Origin: Zhuqueibacter pondensis | GTDB lineage: Bacteria; Zhuqueibacterota; Zhuqueibacteria; Zhuqueibacterales; Zhuqueibacteraceae | Direction: 5' to 3' | Assembly (NCBI GenBank): GCA_034505955.1 | Contig: JAPDQK010000006.1 | Coordinates: 62,001-126,000 of the forward strand | DNA length: 64,000 bases | In this document: one piece after another, positions 1-8,372 of the stretch | How positions within the stretch are numbered: the stretch's first letter is position 1 | Layout: every line of letters begins with the position of its first letter | Notes under the pieces: generated by a model | Databases searched by the model: none | What the model saw: the letters and a program-made list of their open reading frames with translations, nothing else | Told to the model about the DNA's origin: nothing | Made by a program: the position numbers and the translations under genes

Positions 1-38
1 AGCTCGGCAATATTGTTTATCAACTCGGGTATTTTCAT
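1..38 (-). CDS. Start of a leftward gene cut by the window edge
   Basis: Only the first twelve codons are inside the window. An ATG at 38-36 is followed by the reading MKIPELINNIAE and is preceded, five bases upstream, by a GAGGCG ribosome-binding element. A stem-loop separates it from the gene to its right. The product cannot be recognised from this length; the call rests on the start site and position alone. Confidence 0.4.
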   Translation of the reverse strand, partial: MKIPELINNIAE

Positions 39-76
39 TTGATCGCCTCTTTGAATGTGACAGCCAAAGAAACATG

Positions 77-121
77 AAAGCCCTGAGCATGGTTTCACGC
101 ATCCACGATCATCAGGGCTTT
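77..121. terminator. Hairpin terminator between two leftward genes
   Basis: A perfect 10-bp stem (AAAGCCCTGA at 77-86 pairing with TCAGGGCTTT at 112-121) encloses a 25-base loop. On the plus strand it is followed by TTTTTCTT; on the minus strand the following bases are only moderately T-rich. It lies 38 bases beyond the stop of the pyridoxal-phosphate enzyme gene, so it probably ends that transcript, although the better T-run faces right. Confidence 0.55.
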
Positions 122-158
122 TTCTTGTTGACGAACACAAAGAGAAGGAACTGCGTTG

Positions 159-1145
159 CTAAAAGAACAAACCCCGCTTCGGGAACAATCCGAAAATTCC
201 ACCGGTGTGCCAAAAGAGCACTTTTTCCTGTCTGGTAAAACGACCCTTGCGAATTTGATCCATCAAACCATACATGGCCTTGGCGGTATATACCGGATCC
301 AGGATGATGCCTTCGGTGCGGGCAACCAGCTTGATCAGTTCGATCTCCTCCTGCCGGCTCAAACCATAGCCTTTGCCCACATAGCCATCGATAATACTGA
401 CATCCTTTTTCTGCACATTGATCTCGAACCCAAACCGTCGCTTGGCCTCACGGATAATGCTGCTGACCCGCTCTTGAAAATATGGCGCATCATCGCAGAC
501 ATTGATGCCGTGAATCTGCGCTTTCACGTCATAAGCACTTTTGCCGAGCAACAGTCCCGCCATGGTTCCACCGGAACCGATGGCGGAAACAATATGGTCA
601 AATTCCAAACGCATCGCTTTCATTTGGCGGTAAAGCTCCTCCGTCGCCACGACGTAACCGAGGGCGCCGAGAGCCGTGGATCCACCTTCCGGGATGACAT
701 ACGCCTTCACACCCCGGCGCGCATAGTCATCAGCGAGTCGATGCATGATGTCATTCGCCTGCTCGTATTCCTGCGGGCTGATGAAAGTCACTTCCGCGCC
801 AACCAAACGGTCGATAAAAAGGTTGCCATCAATATCACCACCGGCAGAATCGCGCAACACCAAATGGCTCTTGATGCCGACTTTGGCGGCGGCGAGTGCG
901 GTGGCGCGCGCGTGATTGGATTGAAGGCCACCGCAAGTGATCAGCAGTTGACATCCTTCCCGCAATGCTTCCGCGACAAGAAATTCGAGTTTCCGGACTT
1001 TGTTGCCGGTTTTACCCATGCCGGTCAAATCGTCGCGTTTAATGTAGATTTCCGGACCTTCAAGAAATTGCGAGAGACGTTCCAGTTTTTCAATTGGCGT
1101 CGGAACATGCGCCAAAGCGCATCGGTGAGGCAAAGTAAAAGACAT
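159..1145 (-). CDS. PLP-dependent D-cysteine desulfhydrase / ACC-deaminase-like enzyme
   Basis: The 328-residue product is a fold-type II pyridoxal-phosphate enzyme. Visible family marks are the IKRDDLTG segment near residue 35, GNKVRKLEF near 47 where the GNK lysine carries the cofactor, GGLQSNHAR near 78, and a GSGGTMAG phosphate-binding loop near 195. This set is shared by D-cysteine desulfhydrases (D-cysteine to pyruvate, sulfide and ammonia) and 1-aminocyclopropane-1-carboxylate deaminases; residues separating the two cannot be settled here, so the substrate stays open. I start it at the ATG at 1145, which has GGAGGT just upstream, rather than eight codons earlier. It is followed by a hairpin terminator. 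Confidence 0.85.
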   Translation of the reverse strand: MSFTLPHRCALAHVPTPIEKLERLSQFLEGPEIYIKRDDLTGMGKTGNKVRKLEFLVAEALREGCQLLITCGGLQSNHARATALAAAKVGIKSHLVLRDSAGGDIDGNLFIDRLVGAEVTFISPQEYEQANDIMHRLADDYARRGVKAYVIPEGGSTALGALGYVVATEELYRQMKAMRLEFDHIVSAIGSGGTMAGLLLGKSAYDVKAQIHGINVCDDAPYFQERVSSIIREAKRRFGFEINVQKKDVSIIDGYVGKGYGLSRQEEIELIKLVARTEGIILDPVYTAKAMYGLMDQIRKGRFTRQEKVLFWHTGGIFGLFPKRGLFF

Positions 1146-1211
1146 GGCACCTCCGGCGTAGTGAAACACTAACTACTGAATTGCAGCTTTGATTTTACCA
1201 AATTCTGACAT

Positions 1212-1937
1212 CTACTGCAGATACCGGAAACTTCCCAGGATGGCTTCCAGATCTTTCACCACATAAGCATAATCATTCCTGGTCGTTTGACACATGATCG
1301 AGTAACCCAATTGATTGTGCACCCAAAACGAGTTGATCCAAATTGTCCGGGGTGATCCTTGCGCCGTCTTTGGTACTTCCACTGCGAAGTAGGCGCCTTG
1401 CACCCTTGCACCAGAAACAGGTGTCACCGGCTGGATAATGCGCACGGTGTCAGTTCTCAAAGTGAAATCGCGCCGAATCTCATCAAGATTCTGCAGCGCC
1501 AATCGATTCGAGGTGCGGGACGCGACAAGTTCAATGACACCGACTTGAACGAGAGCAATGACCGCCTCTCTGTCACGCCGCCGCATTTCCAGGAACGGGT
1601 TAATATTTTCCAAAACCGAAGCAGCGGGGTTCTCCTGCCGCAGAGTATCCGGATTCTGGAAAGAAACAATCTCCCAGTCAGTGCTTGGGGCACGGATGGC
1701 GAAGTTATACAACTGATTTTGGTAAGTCAAGTTGTCGACCAATACAGGCGAGGCCGTTGGAATTGGCAAATCGCTCGTACCCAAGCGTCGCAAAAAAAGC
1801 ATGATCGCCAGCAAAATGACCAGCACGATAATCAGTTGCGCGTTACTGCGACTGGCGCCGGGAGGGAAGAATAAACGCCACTTGGGTGCCTTGGTGCCCC
1901 TGTCCCCTGCCGACTTTTTTGAGGTATGGCTATTCAT
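1212..1937 (-). CDS. Unknown single-pass membrane protein
   Basis: The 241-residue product has a basic N-terminus of about 25 residues, then one hydrophobic segment (residues about 33-52, rich in Ile, Leu and Val) and a soluble C-terminal part of about 185 residues, which would lie outside the cytoplasm by the positive-inside rule. No family is recognised. The ATG at 1937 overlaps the end of the upstream sugar-kinase gene by eight bases, and a GTG nine bases earlier is an alternative start. The overlap suggests translational coupling with the kinase, but gives no function. Confidence 0.7.
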   Translation of the reverse strand: MNSHTSKKSAGDRGTKAPKWRLFFPPGASRSNAQLIIVLVILLAIMLFLRRLGTSDLPIPTASPVLVDNLTYQNQLYNFAIRAPSTDWEIVSFQNPDTLRQENPAASVLENINPFLEMRRRDREAVIALVQVGVIELVASRTSNRLALQNLDEIRRDFTLRTDTVRIIQPVTPVSGARVQGAYFAVEVPKTAQGSPRTIWINSFWVHNQLGYSIMCQTTRNDYAYVVKDLEAILGSFRYLQ

Positions 1938-2844
1938 ACGAGTCACGAAAAATTTCTATATCCTGCCGGCGAAAAACCGGCGTGGCTCCGCTTTGAGTAC
2001 AGAGAAAGGCACCAAGCAGATTGGCAAATTCGGCAATCTCGTCAAGCGGAGCATTCCGCAGAAACTTGTGCATCATCCCGGCGGCGAAAGCATCACCAGC
2101 ACCGGTGGTATCGATCACTTGAACCGGCAAACCGTCCACAATACTCACGCCACTGCCGTCAAAAAGTTCACAGCCGGACTCGCCGTGGGTGATGGCCACC
2201 ATCTTCAAATCATACTTTTTGAACAGAAAGTCAATGAATTTTCGGGGCGGGTCAGCTTCTCGCCGAAACAAAATTTGGAGCAATTTCATTTCTTCGTGAT
2301 TCATTTGCAAAATATCTGCCATCGCCAAGGACTCCGGCACGATGTGCTGCATTTCGGCAACGCTGGCGCGAGAATTGACATTAAATAATCGCACGGCGTT
2401 TTTTGCGACAGACACAAATCGCCGAATGGTTTGACGCGCGATCGGTGAACGTTGTGCGAGCGTTCCGAACAAAACCGCATTGGCACGGCTGGCTAATGTT
2501 TCCAGCTCGGGCAGATACTGCAAGTAATCGAAGGCAACGTCGTGTGAACATCGAAAAGTCGGCACGCCCTTGATATCAAGCGAGATCATGATCGTGCCAG
2601 TGCCCCTTTTATCGTCAACCTGTATGCACTCCGTCATTAGTTGCCTCTGCCGTAGTGCGCGTATCAAATCACGACCCATGCCATCATCGCCGACACGAGA
2701 GACCAACACGCCTTCATCGCCGAGTTGTGTGGCGTGAATCGTGAAATTCGCGGGAGTACCACCCACGTGCCGACGGTCGCGATAAATATCCCACAGCACT
2801 TCACCGATGCCAACGATCGTATATTTTTCTCTTGGCTGTTCCAT
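1930..2844 (-). CDS. PfkB-family carbohydrate kinase
   Basis: This 304-residue protein phosphorylates a sugar or sugar-like substrate with ATP. The N-terminus has the PfkB GxGExxxD pattern (GIGEVLWD, residues about 12-19) and a GGTPAN substrate-binding motif near residue 30. The C-terminal signature DTTGAGDAFAAG near residue 245 contains the catalytic aspartate and the anion hole. The order of motifs and the GGTPAN element resemble fructokinases, but the substrate is inferred only from family likeness. The start is supported by GGAG five bases from the ATG. Its stop overlaps the following membrane-protein gene. Confidence 0.88.
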   Translation of the reverse strand: MEQPREKYTIVGIGEVLWDIYRDRRHVGGTPANFTIHATQLGDEGVLVSRVGDDGMGRDLIRALRQRQLMTECIQVDDKRGTGTIMISLDIKGVPTFRCSHDVAFDYLQYLPELETLASRANAVLFGTLAQRSPIARQTIRRFVSVAKNAVRLFNVNSRASVAEMQHIVPESLAMADILQMNHEEMKLLQILFRREADPPRKFIDFLFKKYDLKMVAITHGESGCELFDGSGVSIVDGLPVQVIDTTGAGDAFAAGMMHKFLRNAPLDEIAEFANLLGAFLCTQSGATPVFRRQDIEIFRDSYE

Positions 2845-2905
2845 GAACTCTCCGTTGCTTCAGCCAAAATCCGGCAATCGAGATACACTTTATCCGGATG
2901 CCGGT

Positions 2906-3811
2906 TCAGATATAAAAGGGGATTGGAGTAAATGACAAAATAAATATCACAAACGCAAGATAAGCGATCATCCGCCTTTTTGAATCGAGAGGTGTGAAAT
3001 AGTCCATGGTCGGCGGATGGCGATAACCAAACCACAAAAGCAAGAGGATGAACGGGAACCAGCCCGGGAATGAGGGAAACAAAATGATGCCCATTAAAGC
3101 AAACAGTGCCAAAGCGATTCGATACACCGGCTCGCTGCGCTCGCCCAAAAGTGCATAAAGGATGTGTCCGCCATCAAGCTGCCCGATGGGTAAGAGATTC
3201 AAAGCAGTGACAAACAATCCGGCCCAGCCGGCATACGCAAGCGGGTGAAGAATAATATCCCGGCCATCCGGCAAGGGGCCTTTTGCCAAAAAACTAAGCC
3301 ACTTGAATAAAATGGATTCACCCAGTGACATCATTCCCACTTCGGGAATAACATCAACCCGGGACATCTTCAAGCCGAAATAAATCGCGGGTATGGTCAC
3401 CGCCAAGCCGGCGAGCGGACCGGCCACGCCAATATCAAATAGCGCGCGACGGTCAGGCAGGCGCGAATCCATGCGAATCACGGCGCCGAGAGTGCCAAAA
3501 GGAGATAACACCGGGAAAGGAATAAAAAAAGGCAGCGTCGCGCGCACGCCATGACGCAGACACATAAGGTAATGCCCCATCTCATGACAAAGCAAAATCG
3601 TGATGATTCCCGCACTGTACCACAAGCCATCGGCAATGCTTCTGTGCGTTGAATAGCCAAGATAAAAAGTCGAGGCACAAGTCAACAAAAACAAGATGAC
3701 ATTCACCACCGGCCGATCGGGGCGCAACAGGCTTGCGACCCATGGCCGATCCGATCCTCCTGTCCTCTGCGGATAGAACTCTTCCAATCTGTCAAGATCT
3801 GTGTCAGGCAT
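2906..3811 (-). CDS. Site-2 protease family (M50) membrane metalloprotease
   Basis: The 301-residue product is an integral membrane zinc protease of the S2P/M50 family. HEMGH at residues 76-80 provides the two zinc histidines and catalytic glutamate, and LDGGH around residue 212-216 supplies the third ligand, an aspartate. At least five hydrophobic segments surround these motifs. No PDZ domain is seen, as in the short bacterial and plant EGY-like forms that cleave substrates within the membrane. The start at 3811 has AGGAAA directly upstream; a longer reading would run into the preceding gene. The substrate is unknown. Confidence 0.88.
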   Translation of the reverse strand: MPDTDLDRLEEFYPQRTGGSDRPWVASLLRPDRPVVNVILFLLTCASTFYLGYSTHRSIADGLWYSAGIITILLCHEMGHYLMCLRHGVRATLPFFIPFPVLSPFGTLGAVIRMDSRLPDRRALFDIGVAGPLAGLAVTIPAIYFGLKMSRVDVIPEVGMMSLGESILFKWLSFLAKGPLPDGRDIILHPLAYAGWAGLFVTALNLLPIGQLDGGHILYALLGERSEPVYRIALALFALMGIILFPSFPGWFPFILLLLWFGYRHPPTMDYFTPLDSKRRMIAYLAFVIFILSFTPIPFYI

Positions 3812-3890
3812 TTTCCTGCTGTCAGTATCCCAGTTCGATTGAGACAAATATCTTTTAAATTGCCAATAAACGCCGTCATCAACGTAACAA

Positions 3891-4691
3891 CTACACCACT
3901 TGGCCAAGTTCGACGGTGATGGGCGTGCCACGTCGAGCGCCAAAACGTGACTGGGCATTACCCAGATTCACACCAATTTCAAGAAAGTCAAAACTGCCAA
4001 TCAAAGCCACCGGCATGCCGGTCGAGACCTCCGCATAAGTTTTGCTGAGGCCGCCAATCAAATGTCCTGCCAATGTGATGGTAACAGGCTGATTCCGGGA
4101 GAACTCCTGCAACCGCTGCGCTGAGATATTGGAAATCAGATTCCCGAATCGATCGACATAAACAACCTGTCCATGCAACACCTCTCCGCTGATCCGGCAT
4201 TCCAGTGGCGGCAATTTTCTGCGTAGCGCCATGGGTTCGCCCATGTTGAGCAGCAACTCGCCACGCGCAAGATGCGCGGCCACCGGCGCAAAAATGTCGC
4301 GGCCGTGAAAAGTGGCAGAAATCTTTTCCCGCCAAAATTCTCTTCGTGTCAGCCGCACCGTCTGCAGGTCGGAGAAATCGCAGCAAAAATCCAACAAGCC
4401 ATTGTCCGGAGCGACGAAAAAATATCCGGCTGCCGAACATGCCAACGCCGCCCGTTCGCCACCCACTCCGGGATCGACCACGGCGAGATGAACTGTGCCG
4501 GTGGGGAAATAGCGAAAGTGTTTTTCTAAAAGAAAAGCCCCAGCCTGCACATTTTGGGGCTCCACCTCATGACTGATATCGACCAAATGCGCGGCCGGAT
4601 GGAGACCGAGCATCACCCCTTTCATGGCGGCGACATAACCATCCTGCTGGCCGAAGTCAGTCAACAAGGTGATGATTCCTGAACGCTTCAT
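3891..4691 (-). CDS. SAM hydrolase (SAM hydroxide adenosyltransferase, DUF62)
   Basis: The 266-residue protein belongs to the family that splits S-adenosylmethionine with water to adenosine and methionine and is related to fluorinase and chlorinase. Family marks are LLTDFGQQDGYV (residues 9-20), VVDPGVGG (71-78) and FVAPDNGLL (92-100). The length matches the two-domain family members. No halide-enzyme-specific insertion could be seen, so the hydrolase role is preferred. A possible promoter lies about 45-75 bases upstream. It precedes the site-2 protease gene by 79 bases. Confidence 0.87.
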   Translation of the reverse strand: MKRSGIITLLTDFGQQDGYVAAMKGVMLGLHPAAHLVDISHEVEPQNVQAGAFLLEKHFRYFPTGTVHLAVVDPGVGGERAALACSAAGYFFVAPDNGLLDFCCDFSDLQTVRLTRREFWREKISATFHGRDIFAPVAAHLARGELLLNMGEPMALRRKLPPLECRISGEVLHGQVVYVDRFGNLISNISAQRLQEFSRNQPVTITLAGHLIGGLSKTYAEVSTGMPVALIGSFDFLEIGVNLGNAQSRFGARRGTPITVELGQVV

Positions 4692-4736
4692 AACTTGCTA
4701 CCACCGATCCGGCACCCGGCCAACCTTTACCATATC

Positions 4737-4765
4737 AAAATAGTAAATCGTGTTCAGAGAGTCAA
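4737..4765 (-). promoter_or_regulatory. Possible sigma-70-type promoter for the SAM hydrolase gene
   Basis: On the minus strand TTGACT (4765-4760) and TATTTT (4742-4737) are separated by 17 bases. The -10 element ends 45 bases before the SAM hydrolase start. The -35 match is good and the -10 match moderate; no experimental or comparative support is available. Confidence 0.4.
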
Positions 4766-4889
4766 GGCAATTCTCGAGCGATTTTTGAAGCACGAAGAAC
4801 CGATTGCGGCACTTCGGATACAGGCTGAAAGACAGACCCGGGCAGAAATTCATGAAGCTTTGCTGCCGGTTTCGAGCATGCCGGTGAAA

Positions 4890-5339
4890 TTATTCAAGCT
4901 TGACCGCGACACACGAAATCTCCACCCTTGCGTCGCGCGGCAAACGCGCAATTTGAATCGCCGCACGCGCAGGTTTGTTTTCTTTGAAAAATTCTGCGTA
5001 AACCTCATTGATCACTTTATAATCGTCGAGATTCGCCAAGTAGACGGTGGCGTTCACGACATCCTTATAATCCATTCCTCCGGCACGCAAAATGGCGCCG
5101 ATATTTTTCAAAACTTGTCGCGTTTCATCCTGAATGTCCCCTCCGACCATAACGCCCGCGGTATCCAAACCTATTTGTCCACTGCAATAAAGCACATTGC
5201 CAATTTTGATCGCCTGGCTGTAGGGGCCGATAGCCTTGGGCGCTTCGCGGGTATCAATCACTTCGCGTGTGATCGGTACTTGCTGGAAAATATCACAGCC
5301 CCAAAAAATCAAAGGCAGAATCAACAGTAAGCGGCGCAT
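4890..5339 (-). CDS. RidA-family protein with an export signal
   Basis: The 149-residue product has the RidA (YjgF/UK114) domain from about residue 30: IGPYSQAIKIGN, the CSGQIGLD segment, the NATVYL region and the closing PARAAIQIARLPRDARVEI stretch, whose arginine binds the carboxylate of the enamine/imine substrate. RidA normally is cytosolic and about 125-130 residues long. Here residues 1-15 read MRRLLLILPLIFWGC, a typical charged-hydrophobic signal ending in a possible lipoprotein cysteine. AAGGAG about nine bases before this ATG supports the long start, so the leader appears real. The protein is predicted to act outside the cytoplasm, probably lipid-anchored. Confidence 0.88.
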   Translation of the reverse strand: MRRLLLILPLIFWGCDIFQQVPITREVIDTREAPKAIGPYSQAIKIGNVLYCSGQIGLDTAGVMVGGDIQDETRQVLKNIGAILRAGGMDYKDVVNATVYLANLDDYKVINEVYAEFFKENKPARAAIQIARLPRDARVEISCVAVKLE

Positions 5340-5372
5340 AGTCAGCTCTCCTTCCGTTTTAATGATCTTGGA

Positions 5373-6854
5373 TTATACGGCTTCTAATGTTAATTGCGAG
5401 CTCAAACGCTTGTAGAGATCCCCCGAAGAGTCAAGCGGCCGGCCCGTTTGTCGCAAATGCGCATTGAGCGTCTTGGCCAGCCGATTGATTCTTTCGTAAG
5501 TTTCATCAGACACCTCCGGCAGGCGAACGGGCAGGATCGAATTATTCGTGAGTAATGGATCGGCATCGCGAGGAAGCTCGCCGCGCGCGACAGTTCTGTC
5601 GTAATCTATCGTGCCGGGAATAGGTGAAAAAGTCGCGAGACGAATTCCCACACCAAGAGAATGCACAAAAGCCATGCTCCACAGAACTTCCTGAATGGGC
5701 TGATCCGGCAAAGCGATCATGACATAAGCATCAAGCTCGCGCGGCCCATATCCTGCCGCATAGAGCTTCGCCACGGCGCGGGCGAAGCTTTCGTTGCTCA
5801 CCTTTTTGCTCATGTCGCGCTGGCGCATTGCACTGCCGCTTTCATAGGCAAGGCGAATCGTCTTGAATCCGGTTTGCCACATCAATCGTGCCGTATTGGC
5901 ATCGATATACTTTGCCTGGAGGCCGTTCGGTGTGTGGAAAGTGGCACGTATTCGATGTTCAATAATTTTTTCACAGAGTGGCAGAAAATGACGGTCACGA
6001 TTGGTCAGCAGGGCGTCATCATAAAAAGCAAATTCGTTGACTCCCAAGCCGCTGTGCAGCCAATCCAACTCGGCGATGACATTGTCGATGCTGCGGCTGC
6101 GATATTGTCCGGAAACAAGGCGAGAGGCGCAGAAAGTGCATTTGAGCGGGCAGCCACGCGAAGTCATAATGGTGGCAAATTGGAGTTTGGGATAGAGATC
6201 GAATGCCGGAAAGGGCAAATCGTCGAGCGTGGGAAAACCATTTGAGGACAGATGATTTTCATCTGTGATATTCTCATCATTACTTAAAACTTCTCGAAGC
6301 CTGGCGACAATCGCCGATTCCGCTTCACCGGGTATAACCAAATCAGCGCCTGAAAATTGGCGGGCATGATCCGTGCACAATGTCGCGTAAATTCCTCCCA
6401 ACAAGATCGGTGTGTCCGCAAACCATCGGCGCAATGTGGCTATTGCCATCTGTACACCGGGATACCAGTAGGTCATACCGCTGGTCACGAGAATGGCTTC
6501 GGGTTTCGGCCCGGATAAACAGAGTTTTTCAAAAATCTCAGGAGGCATGCCATAACGTGCATAAACGCGCGGCACATGGCGATAAAGCGCGGGCTTGGGA
6601 ATCGGCGTGCGAAGAAATTTTCCCGTACTCCAACGCCGGTTGATTGGCTGTTCAAGCCCCTGCCACTGTAACAGTTCCGGATGGCTACGATCCATGCAAT
6701 CGACCAAACGGACTGCGTAATCTGCCCGCCGCAAAACCGCAGCGAGATACAGCAAGCCCAACGGCTTCAGCCAGAAATCATACGCGGCGAAGTCGGTAAT
6801 CCACGGGTTGACCAGGAGAAGCGTGGGAATATCACTCTGATTGCGGTCGCGCAT
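5373..6854 (-). CDS. B12-binding-domain radical SAM protein
   Basis: The 493-residue protein combines an N-terminal cobalamin-binding-like Rossmann domain (residues about 10-190, with LLLVNPW, PLGLLYLAAVL and LLGGIYATL segments) with a radical SAM barrel. The cluster motif is C235-x3-C239-x2-C242 within TSRGCPLKCTFCAS. This layout is common to methylases, cyclases and oxidative enzymes of the B12 radical SAM class, and the reaction cannot be named. The classical DxHxxG cobalamin motif was not seen, so cofactor binding by the first domain is uncertain. It sits 33 bases before the exported RidA gene. Confidence 0.85.
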   Translation of the reverse strand: MRDRNQSDIPTLLLVNPWITDFAAYDFWLKPLGLLYLAAVLRRADYAVRLVDCMDRSHPELLQWQGLEQPINRRWSTGKFLRTPIPKPALYRHVPRVYARYGMPPEIFEKLCLSGPKPEAILVTSGMTYWYPGVQMAIATLRRWFADTPILLGGIYATLCTDHARQFSGADLVIPGEAESAIVARLREVLSNDENITDENHLSSNGFPTLDDLPFPAFDLYPKLQFATIMTSRGCPLKCTFCASRLVSGQYRSRSIDNVIAELDWLHSGLGVNEFAFYDDALLTNRDRHFLPLCEKIIEHRIRATFHTPNGLQAKYIDANTARLMWQTGFKTIRLAYESGSAMRQRDMSKKVSNESFARAVAKLYAAGYGPRELDAYVMIALPDQPIQEVLWSMAFVHSLGVGIRLATFSPIPGTIDYDRTVARGELPRDADPLLTNNSILPVRLPEVSDETYERINRLAKTLNAHLRQTGRPLDSSGDLYKRLSSQLTLEAV

Positions 6855-6869
6855 AAGACAAGCCGGCAG

Positions 6870-6950
6870 CTATTTTTTCTTGGAGTCTTTTGAATAGACG
6901 TGGCGAAGATAAAACACCAAAAGGATTCCAAGAAGACCTGCAACATACAT
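6870..6950 (-). CDS. Possible 26-residue membrane peptide
   Basis: An ATG at 6950 opens a 26-codon frame reading MYVAGLLGILLVFYLRHVYS followed by KDSKKK: one short hydrophobic helix with a basic C-terminus, the usual shape of tiny bacterial membrane proteins. It lies between a frameshifted two-helix membrane gene and the radical SAM gene, ending 15 bases before the latter. No ribosome binding site is evident and no family is recognised, so this is a candidate only. Confidence 0.3.
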   Translation of the reverse strand: MYVAGLLGILLVFYLRHVYSKDSKKK

Positions 6951-6967
6951 GGTGATAATGAAAAAAA

Positions 6968-7188
6968 TTAATTAATTCCATCTTCTTCGCTCCAAAATGA
7001 TAATATCCAGACAGAAGCAATTTGGCAGATTAGCCAACCCAACACGAGAGTATTAATCGGATAATTGGTACTTTGGAAGCACCAAAGACCGCGATAGAAG
7101 CAACCGCAATGCCAAGGAATACAATGTTGCCCAAGTTCGAAAGGGCTGAGGAAATCGCCTCGATCTGTTTGTTATTTAGTCTTTTCAT
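6968..7188 (-). pseudogene. Frameshifted small two-helix membrane protein
   Basis: From the ATG at 7188 the frame reads MKRLNNKQIEAISSALSNLG and continues into a first hydrophobic helix, but stops after 52 residues at 7030. In the neighbouring frame, entered near 7063-7075, the sequence continues as a sensible second helix (INTLVLGWLICQIASVWILS) and an acidic end stopping at 6968. One missing base near GCTTCCAAAGTACC would join them into a protein of about 73 residues with two membrane helices. Either this is a recent pseudogene or an assembly error. The family is not recognised. Confidence 0.5.
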
Positions 7189-7394
7189 TGAATAGCCCCG
7201 TTTTTATAAAATTTTAAATTTTTGGTATAACGTCTACACAAGAAAGATGCAACAAATCCGGCTCAAACGCAAGAATTTTCTTGCTCCAGTTTTGTCAAAT
7301 GAAAGACACCAATTTAAAGGAAACGGCAAATTCCATGCACTCGCATCAACCAGCGTCGTTCCGAGATGAACTTCAAGCTGTGGAGGGCACCAAA

Positions 7395-7580
7395 ATGAAA
7401 AAGTCATCGCAAATCCAATATGTCATGGTACCCGTACCCATACAATTACAAAGTGATCCCGACCAAGACCAAGAGGATAACGCCAAATCGAATTTTTCCG
7501 TCTTTGGCGCGTTTTTCTGGGCCATTGTTCTCATGCTTGCGTTCTGGTTCATCACTGGCGGGTATACCGTCTTACGGTGA
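7395..7580 (+). CDS. Small C-terminally anchored membrane protein, unknown
   Basis: This 61-residue product is the only convincing rightward gene of the window. The ATG at 7395 has GGAGG at 7382-7386, eight bases upstream, which decides the start over earlier in-frame ATGs. The first 35 residues are polar, with an acidic, Gln/Asp-rich patch near 20-28. Residues about 36-55 form one hydrophobic helix, so the protein would be tail-anchored. It ends before a strong bidirectional terminator shared with rpmA. No family is recognised. Confidence 0.55.
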   Translation: MKKSSQIQYVMVPVPIQLQSDPDQDQEDNAKSNFSVFGAFFWAIVLMLAFWFITGGYTVLR

Positions 7581-7710
7581 GTGCAGGCAAATTTGCAGGA
7601 AAAAACTTCGGCAGCGTTAACTGCTATCCGGGCGTGCCCTGTTTGCAATTGATATTGTTCCGAGGCATGCACAAAAATCAGGCGCCCAGGGGCAGGGGAA
7701 TTCCCAAAAC

Positions 7711-7748
7711 AAAAAAGGCCACGAGAAATGGACTTCTCTGGCCTTTTC
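7711..7748. terminator. Bidirectional terminator between convergent genes
   Basis: An inverted repeat joins AAAAGGCCA and GAGAA (7713-7727) to TTCTC and TGGCCTTTT (7734-7747), giving a 14-bp stem with one bulged base and a six-base loop. A-run and T-run flank it on both sides, so it can end transcription from the small plus-strand gene and from the rng-rplU-rpmA operon. It lies in the convergent gap. Confidence 0.8.
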
Positions 7749-7766
7749 TGTCAAGTCGAATATAAC

Positions 7767-8027
7767 TCAAGCCGCAACCGGCAGAATATCAACGCGCTTT
7801 TTTGACTTTCCGACCCGTTGAAATTTAACCCTCCCATCGATCAATGCAAACAGCGTATCATCCCCGCCAATGCCAACATTGACGCCGGGATGAATCCTGG
7901 TGCCACGCTGGCGCACAATGATGCTACCCGCGTTGACGAACTGGCCATCATAACGCTTGACGCCAAGATGTTGCGGATTGCTGTCGCGACCGTTATGGGT
8001 GCTGCTGCCACCTTTTTTATGTGCCAT
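7767..8027 (-). CDS. rpmA: Ribosomal protein bL27
   Basis: The 86-residue product is bL27, whose N-terminal tail reaches the peptidyl-transferase centre. It begins MAHKKGGSSTHNGRDSNPQH and contains the family's conserved GVKRYDGQ and RQRGTRIHPG segments. There is no N-terminal extension of the kind that a Prp-type protease removes in Firmicutes: the initiator methionine directly precedes AHKKGG. A longer upstream frame is discarded because it would cover rplU. It follows rplU by 13 bases in the conserved rng-rplU-rpmA order. Confidence 0.97.
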   Translation of the reverse strand: MAHKKGGSSTHNGRDSNPQHLGVKRYDGQFVNAGSIIVRQRGTRIHPGVNVGIGGDDTLFALIDGRVKFQRVGKSKKRVDILPVAA

Positions 8028-8040
8028 TGCTTTTTCTCCA

Positions 8041-8352
8041 TTACATGACAATTTGCTCAATACGAACCAGCGAGTGCCTCTGGCGATGCCCGCGTGTGCG
8101 TGCGTAACCCTTGCGCCGTTTTTTCTTGAAAACGATGATTTTCGGCGCCCGCTGCTCACCAGCAATTGTGGCATCAACACGCACGCCAGCCACCACCGGC
8201 TGGCCGATTTTTGTCGTTTCGCCATCGACAACCATCAGGACCCGGTCAAAGCTCACTTTACTGCCAACTTCACCGGGCAATTTCTGGGTCAAAATCTCAT
8301 CACCTTGCGCAACCTTGAATTGTTGGCCGCCAATTTCGACCAAAGCATACAT
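8041..8352 (-). CDS. rplU: Ribosomal protein bL21
   Basis: The 103-residue product matches bL21 over its full usual length: MYALVEIGGQQFKV at the start, the KLPGEVGSKVSFDRVL middle and the basic FKKKRRKGYARTRGHRQ end that contacts 23S rRNA. It lies 20 bases after rng and 13 before rpmA, an arrangement typical of bacteria in which bL21 and bL27 are made together. Confidence 0.97.
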   Translation of the reverse strand: MYALVEIGGQQFKVAQGDEILTQKLPGEVGSKVSFDRVLMVVDGETTKIGQPVVAGVRVDATIAGEQRAPKIIVFKKKRRKGYARTRGHRQRHSLVRIEQIVM

Positions 8353-8372
8353 GCAACGTTACTCCTGTTATG

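Noticed and set aside
156..1172. A 338-codon plus-strand frame covering the PLP enzyme gene
   Set aside because: The opposite strand encodes a clear fold-type II PLP enzyme with a ribosome binding site; the plus-strand product has no recognisable features.
7203..7231. Promoter for the plus-strand small gene
   Set aside because: A TATAAC is present at 7226 but no acceptable -35 lies at 16-18 bases; the stretch is simply A/T-rich.
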